Shown one piece after another: positions 1 to 14,353 of a stretch of DNA of 64,000 bases; within the stretch, counting starts at the first letter, position 1; each line of letters begins with the position of its first letter. The stretch lies in NCBI GenBank assembly GCA_018292915.2, contig JACVVK020000139.1, positions 682,001-746,000 on the forward strand, read 5' to 3'. Made by a program: the position numbers and the translations under genes. The stretch comes from Batillaria attramentaria (taxonomy: Eukaryota; Mollusca; Gastropoda; Batillariidae). The notes below the pieces were generated by a model. The model did no database searches. It was not told the DNA's origin and saw nothing but the letters and a program-made list of their open reading frames with translations.

Positions 1-560
1 ACGCCAGAAAGCCACTTTTTTTGAAAAGGGCGATAACTCGCAAATCATGTGTGCAATCGTACCTGGATCGGGCCTTCTATTCAACAATCTTGATTCATTT
101 AGAAACCCCAAATTTGAAATCGATCGGTTCAGTATTTTCGGAGAAATAGGCATCTGAACTGGGTTCACATGCAATGTCAACTCAGGCTCGGTTTACATGA
201 AAACTATAAGAGCGACCATGTTCTAGTAGTGAGTCAATTCAGAGTCCGTATTCAAGCTATCTACTGCCAAAAAATTGAGTGATTTAAATAAATATTACGC
301 CTGTACACGAAAGACAACCAACTTGTCTCAAAAGGGCGATAACTCCCAAATCACTTAAGCAATCATCACACGCTTGAATCGTCTAATGTAACATTTTGAT
401 AAATTTGGATGCCCCAAATTTGAAGCCATTCGGTTAAGTATCTTCGAAGAAACGGGCCCGGACACAATTCACACACGCACACACACACGCACATCCGCAC
501 AGACGGCACTCAGTGAGGAGGAGAAGTGCGTTCGGAACAGCATACATGCCAGCATCGATG
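1..560. repeat. Dispersed repeat with two diverged ~300-bp modules
   Basis: The segments at about 20-165 and 325-460 share an ordered set of motifs: aaaagggcgataactc, then an aaatcac-like run, then ccccaaatttgaa, then cggtt(c/a)agtat and cgaagaaa/cggagaaa. The right end runs into (AC)n and agacggcac sequence. The pattern fits a mollusc dispersed repeat; its class is not known to me. Confidence 0.5.
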
Positions 561-685
561 ACGCAGGTTTTCTTACGTCATTGTCAGAGTTACACTTGCA
601 TAATCGTCTCTGCGGGAGATCGGCAGTGACGTGCGTTTGTACCACAGATGCTTGCCTGTGAACGTGGAAATTTTAGCCCGTCCTA

Positions 686-719
686 TTATGTTGTTTCCAT
701 TACTATGGAAACAACATAA
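686..719. repeat. Perfect 15-bp stem inverted repeat
   Basis: TTATGTTGTTTCCAT at 686-700 is exactly complementary to 705-719, with a 4-base loop. It lies left of TMEM164 exon 4, in an intron or beyond. It could be the core of a small foldback element. Confidence 0.7.
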
Positions 720-1200
720 AAACATCAAACAATAATTTACAACAAAAAAACAACCCAAACACTTCTGTGAAGAGAAAACATAAAGAAAATTCTTCATGCA
801 AAGAAACAAGACACAGAAACAGAAGGCTGGACTGATTTTCACAAAAACATTTTTCTTAAACTTCACCATTACAACAAAACAAAGTACATGTAGTGGCAGT
901 TCAATGTGTATTTCTGTCAGTGAAAACTTCTTGGTTGTACGGCATTTACAGCCACAAACTACCGTTTAGCTAGAACTTTGTAGCATTCAAAATATTCAAA
1001 AATTCAAAATATAGACACCCCACTCCCCTTGGTTTTCAATCACATTATAATCTTCTGAGCTGCTCTACACCTCCATAAAGAAACCAACCAAACAAACAAA
1101 CAAAATCTGCTCTCAAAAGTCAACAAAAAAACTTATCTGACCACATGCGTTACAAAACCATGTATGAGCATGCAAGGTGTAATAGTTTCGATTTCCTCAC

Positions 1201-3805
<2,605 letters not shown>

Positions 3806-3862
3806 GGTTTTCTGCTGGCTTCGACAGGAGGTCAGTTTACTGGATCACAATATTTTCCCCAT
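3806..3862 (-). other. TMEM164: TMEM164 5' UTR, exon containing the start codon
   Basis: A good acceptor (pyrimidine-rich tract ending TTTTCAG, AG at 3864-3863) lies 57 bases upstream of the ATG, so the start-codon exon probably begins at 3862. It opens with an out-of-frame ATG followed after four codons by TGA, a minimal upstream ORF. Confidence 0.6.
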
Positions 3863-5264
3863 CTGAAAACAGAAAACAAGTACGGTGTATAACAGCAAAA
3901 TACATACATGTTGCATATATATACTCACCTAAACCACCAATACTGACGCCCTCTCAGTAAGATTTCACTGTCAGCACTGGAAGCCACTAGGGGTTGGGGA
4001 CCTTAAGGGTCGCTCGAGACCCTAACCAAAACAAATTATACACAAGTCTCAGAAAAAAGGGTCTGAAAAAAACAAAATGTGAAGCTCCGATGTTCTAGGA
4101 GGCATCCACAGGAGGGGATCTTGTTTGGAAAATGGAAGCAAAATTGTGCAGTCTGGTCACATCTGGACCTGAATGTGCCAAGATCGGAGTAGTCATGTCA
4201 GCCTGAACGTGAATGTTAATGTAATACTATCTCTGTGTGTGTGGGGGGAATTGGGAATAGGGGAGGGGGTGTGGGGGGTGGGGAGAAACGGGTGTCCATG
4301 ACAACGCTGACATCTGAGACCTTAGGAGCTAAGTAGATCCCCTAAACCCTGGGACGACTGGTGAGCGGGCGGCAGCAGTGGACCATCCGCTGACCACCCC
4401 TCACCTACCGGGTACATGCATGTATATAAGTATGAGTTGGTACTGGGACTTGAGACGGTAACGTGGCACTGGGAGTATCGGATAACGAGAAGCTGACCTG
4501 GAGACACATGCACCAGTCAGCAGCAGAAAGCTGAAAAACATTCACCGTCAAATACCGCCACAACCAGACAATGCGATAGCAAGACGTCATGACCCAGTCT
4601 ACATTGTACAGAGCCGGATCAAGTCACACCAGGAAAAGGTCTACAATGTCATCATGTCACGCTGGTGACGCACGCACGGCTGCCATCCAGAAGCAGAGAA
4701 AAAGATTGTGTCTGAAGTGAACCGATACAACACACTACCACTCCTTTCAGAAACCTCCCCCCTTTCGTTGTCAGAGGCAACAGTCGTCTGTGGAAATGTA
4801 CACCTCAGAAGGGCACAGCACCTTTCTTCTCACCAGAAACATGATGCCACAATTTCAACCCTCAACCCTGGCAGGGAATAGAGTTGAGTCAGCATCTCAA
4901 GACACAAAAATCAATAGAAATCGAGTCATGACAAACTCGCACCAGATCTAAAAGCAGACCTAAAAAAGAAAAAAAAAAAACTTCTTCAGGAAATTTAAGA
5001 GGATAGCTGACAAAAAGCACTAGAGACTGAGAGAGAGAGATAGCCAGATGAATGATTTTTATTTCAACCGGGATGCACACAGTTGCCGGCCATACAGTAT
5101 GTCAAGGTACCGTAGCTGTCACCACACAACACTGCTCATCACATGGTATCTTACAATCAAGGCTTCATATCCCTGGGAACCACTATAGGATTAGGAAAAT
5201 TATCCTGCCTGACTGTAAAAGTACGGGACATTTGTCCCGCATGTCGTCCACTGTGGCGCAAAAA

Positions 5265-6540
5265 TGATATGATGTGTCCACCTCGGTAAGACAGTCTTCA
5301 GACATTTCAAAAATGATAGGACATCTGTCCACCTAGGTAAGACAGTCATCAGACATTTCAAAAACTAGAGAGGCAAAAGCCTCCATGGCTCCCTTGTGAC
5401 ACAGGTCAAGGTCATTCACAAGAGTATGTTTGTAAAGCTTTTATCACTATCCATTATCATGCCAAGTAAAGTGTCTCTGGCGCTCTGAGTTCATGGCAAT
5501 ATTACAATTTTCCCTGAAACAGTTTCAAATGAGATCTCATCAATGTCTATCATTATGCCAAGTTTGATGCCTCTAGTATTTGTAGTTCCTCCGAAAACAG
5601 TAATGTTAAAATTCACAAGAGACAGCTTTAATGGCCTTGACCTTCAGTCAAGGTCATTCAGAAAGGTAGGTCTCATTGCTGTCTATCATAATACATGTAC
5701 CTAGTTTGGTGCCTCTACTGTTTGTTGTTTTAGAGAAAATGCCAAAGTTAAAGTTTCCCCCAAAACGCTTGCATGACCTTGACCTTGACTAAAAGTCACT
5801 GAACACAGGTATGTCTGTAAAGGTGCCGCTAATGTCAATCACCACACATATAGTTTGATGCTTCTGATTCTTCTGGATTCTGAGAAAATGCAAATGTAAG
5901 ACTGTTTTAATGACCTTGACCTTGAGTCAAGGTGATTTAAGGTGGTATGTGTGCATAGGTCTTATCACTGTCTATCAGCACGCCAGGTTTGGCGCCTCTG
6001 CTGTTTGTTGTTTCTGAGAAAATGCCAATGTTAAAGTTTCACAAAAATAGCTTGTACGGCCTTGACCTTGAAACAAGGCCACTGACTACATGTATATCTG
6101 TAAAGTTCTTATCAACGTCTATCATCATGCAAAGTTTAAAACCTCTGGTTTTTGTAGATTACGAGAAAATGCCAATGTAAAATTTTCAAACAGAGAGCTT
6201 TGGTGACCTTAACCTTCAGTCAAGGTCATTCAAAATGATATGTTTTGAAAGGTCTTGTGGTTGTCTATCAGCATGCCAAGTTTGGTGCCTCTGCTGTTTG
6301 TAGATTCTGAGAAAATGACAATGTTAAAGTTTTCTGGACACACACACACACATACACACAGAGACAGACAGACAGACGACGGAGGGTTAATACATAGACT
6401 CCCATTGTTACACAAGGGAGCCAATGATAGGACGTGTGTCCATCTAGGTAAGACAGTCATCAGACATTTCAAAAATGATAGGACGTCTGTCCACCTAGGT
6501 AAGACAGTACTCAGATATTTCAAAAATGAATTGATGTCTG
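5265..6540. repeat. ~52-bp tandem repeat interrupted by a nested element
   Basis: Units of the type aatgataggacatctgtcc, cacctaggtaagacagtc, atcagacatttca occur twice at about 5265-5365 and again about two and a half times at 6423-6530. The element at 5386-6423 separates the two groups, as if inserted into one tandem array. Confidence 0.75.
5386..6423. mobile_element. Non-autonomous element with 13-bp terminal inverted repeats and internal ~140-bp modules
   Basis: TGGCTCCCTTGTG at 5386-5398 is exactly complementary to 6411-6423. The interior has about seven degenerate modules, each containing atcatgccaagtttggtgcc-like sequence, tctgctgtttgt, gagaaaatgccaatgtt and gaccttgaccttgagtcaag. It ends in AC and gaca repeats before the right terminus. 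No coding capacity is seen. Class unknown. Confidence 0.65.
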
Positions 6541-7559
6541 ACACGGACATGAACCCCTGTACAATATGCAACAAACTTCAGATAAGTAGCATGTGAAAAG
6601 CAATGTACAATGTACTTTACATTGGAAAAGAACTTCCACAGAACAGTCAACAATATTTCTGAATGGCATATCATGTAGTGTCCAATCTTACCATTTGATG
6701 TGAAAGTGCATTTCCTATGTACTAATTGGCTGGCTGACTGATCCATTGTCATTCAGTACATGTGCACTGTTCATTGTTACAACCAGACAAAGAGATTTTA
6801 GTCACGTACATCACCCCTCACTTATCGGTCAACAAGGAGAACCAACCTCACATTATCACCAGAGTGCGGAACTGCCATCTTATCTGTGACACACTTTCAG
6901 TGATAAACCATGTTCACTACAATGTCAACATGCAGTATTAGGTCAGGTCTGTTGTCACTGTTGACATAATCTGGCCCTTAATACATCTACATCCTGCGTT
7001 ATCTGTTGAAAGAAAAGTTATGGAGGACACTTCATCACCATGGCTGCACCCTTCACAAAATACAGGTACACCATAATGCACTTTGTCACCTGTGTCATTG
7101 TATACTGCTGACTGAGGGCAAAAAACCAGCACTCCATACAATGACTCATAACGAACGCATTAGTTGGAGCTACTGTGCAAAAGTCAAACCAAGGATCTAG
7201 TACGAAATCAGTATAACATATATATATATATATATACCTATAAAATTACAAGGACAGTTTGAAAATTTGTTCTTTCGTGTTAATGCATCAATCAAAGATC
7301 CAGCACATTCATGATTTTCTGTGTCTATAATTACACACGCACAAGAAATGCAGGCAACATGGCACTGTAAGAAGTTTGATCTCAGTTCATTTTAAACATA
7401 CTTTTCATGAATTAAAATACATACCTAAAAAGATTTGAAGCGATAGGGCCCATATATATATAGATATATACCACACATGCATTTTCACTGGTAGCATGGT
7501 CTGACAGGCTGTGAGGCACACACAACTGATAGGTGGGAAGAAATCTAATTAACACTGTA

Positions 7560-7922
7560 TACACAGGGATGTCACTGGAGCTTGAAACCTATAGGACAAA
7601 TGTCCTGGAAGGTGGCAGATGAATAGGACATTTGTCCTGAATTGGAACGAAACAATAGGACATTCTGGCGCGCGACAATATAGCATTGTAAAACAGGAAC
7701 CACATAAACACAAGCTCCCCGAGTCGCGCAAGGCGGCAGCTAGCCCTCACTCGGAAAAATGTCACTAGTTTGTCCGCGATCAACAGACACGCAATCGGAC
7801 ATATGACCTCCTCTTGAAATAAACAATGGGACATCTGTCCTGCTGGACAGTTTTTTCATCGGACATTTGGCCAAGTCTATCGGTTATAGTCCTGTGTCCG
7901 GGCACCAGTGACATCCCTGTAT
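7560..7922. mobile_element. MITE-like element with ACAGGGATGTCACTGG terminal inverted repeats
   Basis: The left end ACAGGGATGTCACTGG (from about 7564) is complementary to the right end CCAGTGACATCCCTGT (to about 7921), and ATAC occurs just outside both ends. The interior carries several palindromic GGACA(A/T)(A/T)TGTCC motifs and no coding sequence. Confidence 0.7.
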
Positions 7923-10900
7923 ACAAATTATATGGCGGACACCAGCAGCAGGGGAAAAGTGTGAGTGGCAGTGCCTGAGTACATTCCCATCAATAATCGA
8001 TTAAGTGAACAAGCATGCTACATTAACACACAGCAATGTGCAATACTAAAAGCACAGAACCCGAAATGATGCTGAAGAAAAAAGCGAGGCTAACCCTGCT
8101 ACATGCATCACACTTCACAGCGGTACAGTCCCTTGGACGCCATGCAAGCGACACAGCAGCTAAACATCCTGAACTCACCATACAAGTTTATATTAACACT
8201 TTAATCAGTGCAGTGGAGCGAGCGTGCCTTGTGGAAATGTGTTTTCTCAGGTTTGCTACATACCATTCTTTGTGTGTTCAACTATTCCCTCAGATGCTTG
8301 TTTGGTTTGATTACCACTATGAGTATGATGCCATATGGTTTCTTGTGAAACCCCTACATGTTGTGCCAGTCCAATGGTTCAGTTTAAGAATAAAACATAA
8401 TTGAAAGTTCTACACTTACTGGTCATCAGGAACTGCCTTCTCCAGCTTCACGCAAACCCACAGCACGCAACAAGCAAGATGAATCCAGCATCCAAACTTA
8501 CAAACAAAACTTACCTAAACACACAGAATCAGAAAGACAAACACAGGAGGGCGTCATTTAGCCCTGCCGAATCAATTTCCAGCGTGGTTATGCCACCTTG
8601 CGTGCTACAAACATCTCGGAGGTGTGAGCTGTAACATTGTGGCCGTGTGTTGGATCCCCGAGGGTTGGAGGGAAGTGGCTGCAGGTAATAGTGGACAGGT
8701 GGCCTGCACACTGTAAAATTTACCACCTCCCCAAACACAATGGGCTGGCAGGGGGAAATCCCTCAACACCTCACAAACCAATATAATCTGCAAGTCTAAC
8801 CTGCCACCTCAGACATGTCAAAACAGTAAACAGTACACCTGTGTCAGTGTACAGGAAGAATACCTCACTCCACTCAGCCTGTAATACACAATACACACAC
8901 TCCCCCCCCCCTCCCCCACCTATCTCTCTCTCTCTCTCGTGTGATTTCTCACTGTTTGGTGTTAATCAGGCTATAAAATGTTCATTGACTGACCACAACA
9001 CTGCTTCTCTCCGCCAACGAAAGGGTCTTCAGTAACACTACAGGTTCTGCAGTGCTGAAAGTCTCCCCCCCCCCCCCCCCCCAGCACACACAGCCCCTTC
9101 CCAGACCAGGCAGTTCCATACATGTATATTTATGTAACACCAGCCTCTGTTTGTTTTGTCCAGATCGTGTCCATCACAGTAAAAGTGAAATTACATGATC
9201 AAACAAAGAGAAAAACACCTGTTCTGTACAGCCTATTCTGTACATGCGGTAAATCACCCCAGCCTCAGCGCCAACACCCCCCTCCCCACCCATATTCAGG
9301 TATCACCACATAGGTAAGAGTTTGTACTCCAATATGTCCAATTCACCTTGATGTATTTGACGCTTCCTTACAGTTACACAAACGTTGTTTTGTGTGTGTA
9401 TGTGTGTGTGTGTATGGGGGGGGGGGGTTGCTGCTTGTCTCAGACGGCTTACTACGTGATATGAAGCTTTTCCGTATCTTGGTTTTTCTCTTTTTCTTTG
9501 TTGTGTCTTTCTTTTTAAATAGCTGCACCATCACGTCTTGCAAAACACACTCCGATTACATCAGAGCAGTCGCTGCAGAAATGTTATGTAAAGTGCACGC
9601 GACAGTGCATAAGTCACGTTCAAAAGGTCACTGTGGCCAGCACTGTCAACCTGTCAAGTGAAGGTGAACAAGTGATGGTGAAACGAAAGTGTAGAAACAT
9701 TCACAATGAAGCACCATTATAACGTACACACCAGTACATACATGTACCTCAACCACCAGCACGGTTACTATCCAGGAGATGAGTGTCCTCGTCATTGCAC
9801 AATAAAGTTAGCTCACTGAAAAAACTTCCATGGCAAAACAAACCGGCTAGACAATGGTAGAAAGGTTAAAAAAAAATATCACAGTGATACACTGTTAAGA
9901 GAAAAAAAAAAGAGGAAAAAAAGTTACTCAATCAATTACACCCGTTGCTAATTATTTTCTGTTTTCTCAAGTTTCAGCACAACTCACATGACTATGATAG
10001 GTCACATTTCATCCTTCCTACATTTGTTCCTCTGACAACCACTGATTTGACTACCTGTACTTGTACATGCATCACCTAGCAGCACCTCTGACAGCTGGTT
10101 AGCATCCTGGACATGCTGTGCACTGAACCGCCCACTGCCCCACACATCAGGAACTAGGGAGTGATCTGATCATACCAGCTCCTTGTAGCTGTACAGCGCC
10201 ATCTACTTCAGGTCAGTATCATTACGGCACCACCACCACTACCCCCCCTCCCCCCCCCCCCCCCCCCCCATACAACATACGGCCTCTAGCACTGCCACCG
10301 GGCCTGGAACCACACTACAGACGGGAATGAGATAGAAGTATACGGAGGGCTCAGTGTACACAGCTGCTCAGACCTGCAGATATAAAACTTGTGATAAAAT
10401 GCACAGGTTTATATTGATGCTGGTAACTTTAAGAGTCACCTGGCGCCATCTGTAAGCATTTCAATGCCACAGGGCGGCACTTCCTTACCGACGTCACTCG
10501 CTTACCTTCAACCAGCTTTTCATACAATTGAGTTCCCTGCCAACACCAAGCTGTGGGCCAGGCTGGTGGCACAATGTCCATGTACAGCACAGTGTCTAAC
10601 CATAATCGGCTTACTTCAACAACTTCAATCACTCAGTTCAATTTGAAATGCTATAATTCACCGTGCCCACCCAATTCCTAGCAAACAATGGAAATGCGGC
10701 TCCGATTGCCACCAACCGGCCTTGAGCTGGGCACCCTTAATCGTTTTCACTCTTTTGCATTGACAGCAAACAAACCTGCTGCACAGAAATGTCTGGATTA
10801 AACAAACACAGCATTTGTGTCGGTCCCACAGTCAGCAGCAAGTGCATTCCGCTATTCCGGGTATTGATTGTAACATATGAATGCATGGCCACCCTGGGGT

Positions 10901-10956
10901 GTTCCGCTGTCTGGGTAGTGAGTGTTGTATGTCACATTGTCACATCCCCGCACCAC

Positions 10957-11655
10957 AGGGGTGTAGTCGAAATGGATGCGCGGGCTACCAGTGCTACTCT
11001 GTTCCGGACAGCAAGGCAACCTAGACAAAGTGTTTCCAGACAGTAGCAATGACTGTTTCCATTTTCAAACCCAGCGGATTTTGCTTTCTCAGCGTGAAAC
11101 TGAGAAAAGGGCCACTTATAAGTCAGACACTGACTTTAATGCGTTACTACAATGCAAACACGCGCGCATGCTCATATAATACCACTCGCCAGTGCAAACT
11201 TTCAGTGATTTAACTATGAGTGCTTTATGTCTGAAAATAGTACGGAAACAGAGAGCGAAAGTGTGAGTTACGACTGTCCATAACCCACTCAGTGGTTTAT
11301 GAGTTCACAAAAACACACTCCAGTTATGTCATAAGTCAAAGACCCGCAGAAAGTGCGCCATTTCAAACATTTGGAACTCATACTGGCTGGCGCATAGTTA
11401 TTTTGTTGACTTTTGGGGGTAAATTTTATGTTGCTTGGATCACGTAAACAATGATCGCACAGAAAATTCTCTGCAACGTATAAAATTTGCGAGTGTATAT
11501 ATATATGGATAAATTAAGATAATTCTATGTATACACATTAATTAAACTAAAGATTATATCTTTCCGCAATCATCATTAAAACATTTGAAGTCCAGTAACA
11601 CCAGAAGCAATCAAGTCCATTTTGACTACCCCCCCTACACCCTTGGGTATATGTA
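10957..11655. mobile_element. Possible TIR element (gggtgtagtc ends)
   Basis: AGGGGTGTAGTCGAAATGGA near 10958 has a partial inverted counterpart near 11611-11650 (ttttgactacc...ctacaccctt). A related motif, acggggtgtagtcaaaa, starts a second segment at 34962 with an inverted partner near 35155-35170. The match is imperfect, so this is tentative. Confidence 0.35.
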
Positions 11656-13513
11656 TGCAGGTCGACCAGACTACAAACACAGGACAGAGGAGACCAGAAA
11701 CTTCCTGCATCAACGCTCTGCCGCACACCTCACTTGTGAATGCATGAAGGTGTACAGCAAACTCCAGAGATCAATACGATCGACTGCTGACCACTCAGTT
11801 GTTGAGAGCTCTCCACCTATAAGGCTCTGTGAGCCTGCTCTCCCTCTCTCTCTCTTTCGCCCATGATAATACCGCTCTGCCTGTACCACTGCCAGCACAC
11901 AGGGGGTTTGTCATTCATAACTACCTGCCTTCCGATAATAGGGATCAATGAGATAAATTATACATTCCTCACAGTCACAATACAGCGGATCACTTCACAT
12001 GCCGGTCCAGTTTCACTCGGAACACAGGCACACTCATGTCCATTACCAGTATGGCCTGTCGATATAAATCTATGCTTGTACATGCATGTACACACATCAG
12101 GTCATTACATTTCTGGGGAAAGCTACAGGCGCAGAGCAATATTCTGTACCGTGAAACTGAAAGCCGAAAATACAGTGAAGAGCAATGTAATTCTTCATGC
12201 AGTGTAAAAGTGTAACAACATTTCCTCACTGTATGCGTCAGCGGTACAGACACCTTTCAATAGCTAAAGTCAAAGAGACAGGAAGCCACAAGACTCAAAA
12301 CATCAGGCTGAACGGGTTGCTGCAGTATAATACCTAGCCACCTCATCAGAAACCATCTTCATTTTCATTATCAGCCATCTGTTAAGGACCAGGCTCATGA
12401 TGCCCATACTGATCTAGGTATGTTTGGTCACCAAACAGATCTATTTAAAAGCAAGCACACACGCACGAAAACAATTTGATAAATTTTGGGGGAAAAAATC
12501 CTTTCACGTGTGTGCAGGAACTAGCACAAGAAAACGCACTACCCATATCTTGCACTGTCACTGAGTCCACAATATCTCAATCATGGTCTGACTGGTGTAT
12601 GGAGTTTGTGTTGACAGAGCCTGACTTTCAATATTCCATGCAAGCTCTGGCCCGTACAGACCATTTACTAGAAAGAGAGAGAAAAAAAATCGACAAATTT
12701 GAGTTGCTTTCCCCCATGGGAAGCATGTGTCTGTAGTGAAGTGTCACCAGTCCACCTAACTGGACCTGAACACAAATTAAGTAACTGACATAATAAGTGG
12801 CGTAAGTCCTCAGACCAACAGAAATTTTATTTTTTTATTTCCTTTTAGGCAGGGTGTCCCAACAACCTTGCAATATTTTAAGCTGACGAAAGGCCAAAAA
12901 ATGCACAAATTATAAAGCAGCTTTACCAACCTGCTGCCTAACAGTCTACTAAAAACAGGAGAAAAATTAGGAGGAAGGTAAGAAGAAAAGAAGAGATATA
13001 TGATGATAAAGTTAATTAAAACAGGCAAAGAGAGAGTGACGATGATAATGAACCTTTCTTCACCAGTTCAACAGTAAAACTATTGCCACAACAATCATTT
13101 CCAGACTTGCCCTTGCTACTCTAAATTAAAAAATAAAAATAAAAATTGTAGTCTATATTGCCAAGAGACAGAGAAAGGAAGATGTTAAAACCTCTACAGA
13201 GATCTTCTGACAACACATTTGGAATTGGCAGACATGCAGTTCGTCAGTTATTTATGGAAGGCTTCAACCAGAACCTCTGATACCAAAACAACTACTGTTT
13301 GAAAAATATGCAGATCTGAACTCTAGAACTGATAAGTACACAAATGTTTCACAAATGTGATATACAGTAAAATGTCATGTAAACTAACCACTCTTCAACT
13401 GTCAAACAATGGTAAACAAAGGCAGCAGGGCAACTATCGATGCTTGGCCATCAGTCTTTCCGACAAAGAAACTTAACATCACCGCGATTTTTGTTACAAT
13501 TTAAGCGACTTAC

Positions 13514-13740
13514 CGAGCCTGCAGTGCTGTGTGTTACACAACAAGGAAATGATGAACGGTTTTTCATCAGCAGCAACCGATTTCACTGATGCACTGTCGC
13601 CGATCAGCCAATCGACCTCGTCAATGATTTCGTCTGCTCGCCTCTGTGCATTGTGGTGACATAGAGCCGACGACCTCATAAACATCCGTGCTACATGCAC
13701 GAAAATGAATTTCCATGCACACACTAACCATTCACTTACA
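13514..13740 (-). other. TMEM164: Candidate TMEM164 non-coding first exon
   Basis: A consensus donor GTAAGT lies at 13513-13508 on the minus strand, with sequence free of strong repeats upstream, next to the divergent CLNS1A promoter side. Joined to the acceptor at 3863 it yields a leader of about 280 bases and a 9.65-kb intron. The right-hand boundary (transcription start) is a guess. The reading frame entering from this exon stops soon after the junction, consistent with UTR. Confidence 0.4.
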
Positions 13741-14234
13741 GTTTTCTTAGAAACGAAGCAATTTCAATGAAAAGGTATCATGTTCTCTGGGAGCAACTGG
13801 TATCTGACGTGACACAAGGACGGTTTGGACAGATGATCCCGAGTAATCTACGATAACTTCCGGTTTATTTTTCTGGATCCTGATTGGACTAGGATAAAAC
13901 TATGTCATAGGTCCAGAAGTACACGTTTTCTGATGACGTAGAATTTTCGCTTAATGTTGAAAGAAAAACAAGAAAACCCAACAGGTGTCGGTACACAATT
14001 GAGATGTCTGTTTTTGATATTACTTCTTCAACTTCCACCCACACAGCATGTTTTTGTGACCCAAAACAGCGCAGGAAGAGAGCAACACTATTTGAGTAGA
14101 TGGGCATAACTACTAAGTCGAAAATTTCGCGCACTTTCAACAGATCGTTTGCTGAACGTTCTGACCACGCTACAGAAAGTTTATTTTGAAACATTTTCAC
14201 GCTCATGAAGTGACAGTGTATCTGAGCATGCAAA
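13741..14234. promoter_or_regulatory. Presumed bidirectional promoter, TMEM164 (-) / CLNS1A (+)
   Basis: The interval between the candidate TMEM164 first exon and the CLNS1A start codon lacks repeats, unlike its surroundings, and contains a CCAAT box on the minus strand (13883-13887). The head-to-head arrangement suggests a shared promoter. No transcription start can be read from the sequence. Confidence 0.4.
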
Positions 14235-14353
14235 ATGGTTTTTCTTTCAAATTTCCCACTGCCCACTGAAGGAATTCGGCACCAGCAAGTCAACACCACG
14301 GTGGACATTGACGGAAAAGATTTTGGCAATGGAACCCTGTACATTTCAGAAAG
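14235..14353 (+). CDS. CLNS1A: CLNS1A exon 1 (coding part)
   Basis: Codes for MVFLSNFPLPTEGIRHQQVN and on to GNGTLYISE; ends in phase 2 before donor GTGTGC. Human pICln starts MSFLKSFPPP with the same spacing to GTGTLYIAES. A longer minus-strand open frame overlapping it is an antisense shadow. Confidence 0.93.

Larger units (their letters stand above)
3863..13513. other. TMEM164 5' intron, repeat-filled, no coding exon recognised
   Basis: About 9.6 kb between the presumed non-coding first exon and the start-codon exon. It holds the 52-bp tandem repeats with a nested element (5265-6540), a short-TIR MITE (7560-7922), a possible larger TIR element (10957-11655), poly-C tracts (9062-9082, 10243-10269) and TA/AC runs. 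Several short open frames occur but none resembles a known family. Confidence 0.55.

Noticed and set aside
8036..8404. A 122-codon plus-strand frame
   Set aside because: It lies in the TMEM164 5' intron, has no recognisable motif or splice context, and its amino acid make-up fits chance.
13889..14344. A 151-codon minus-strand open frame
   Set aside because: It is antisense to CLNS1A exon 1 and its 5' UTR, and has no family resemblance.
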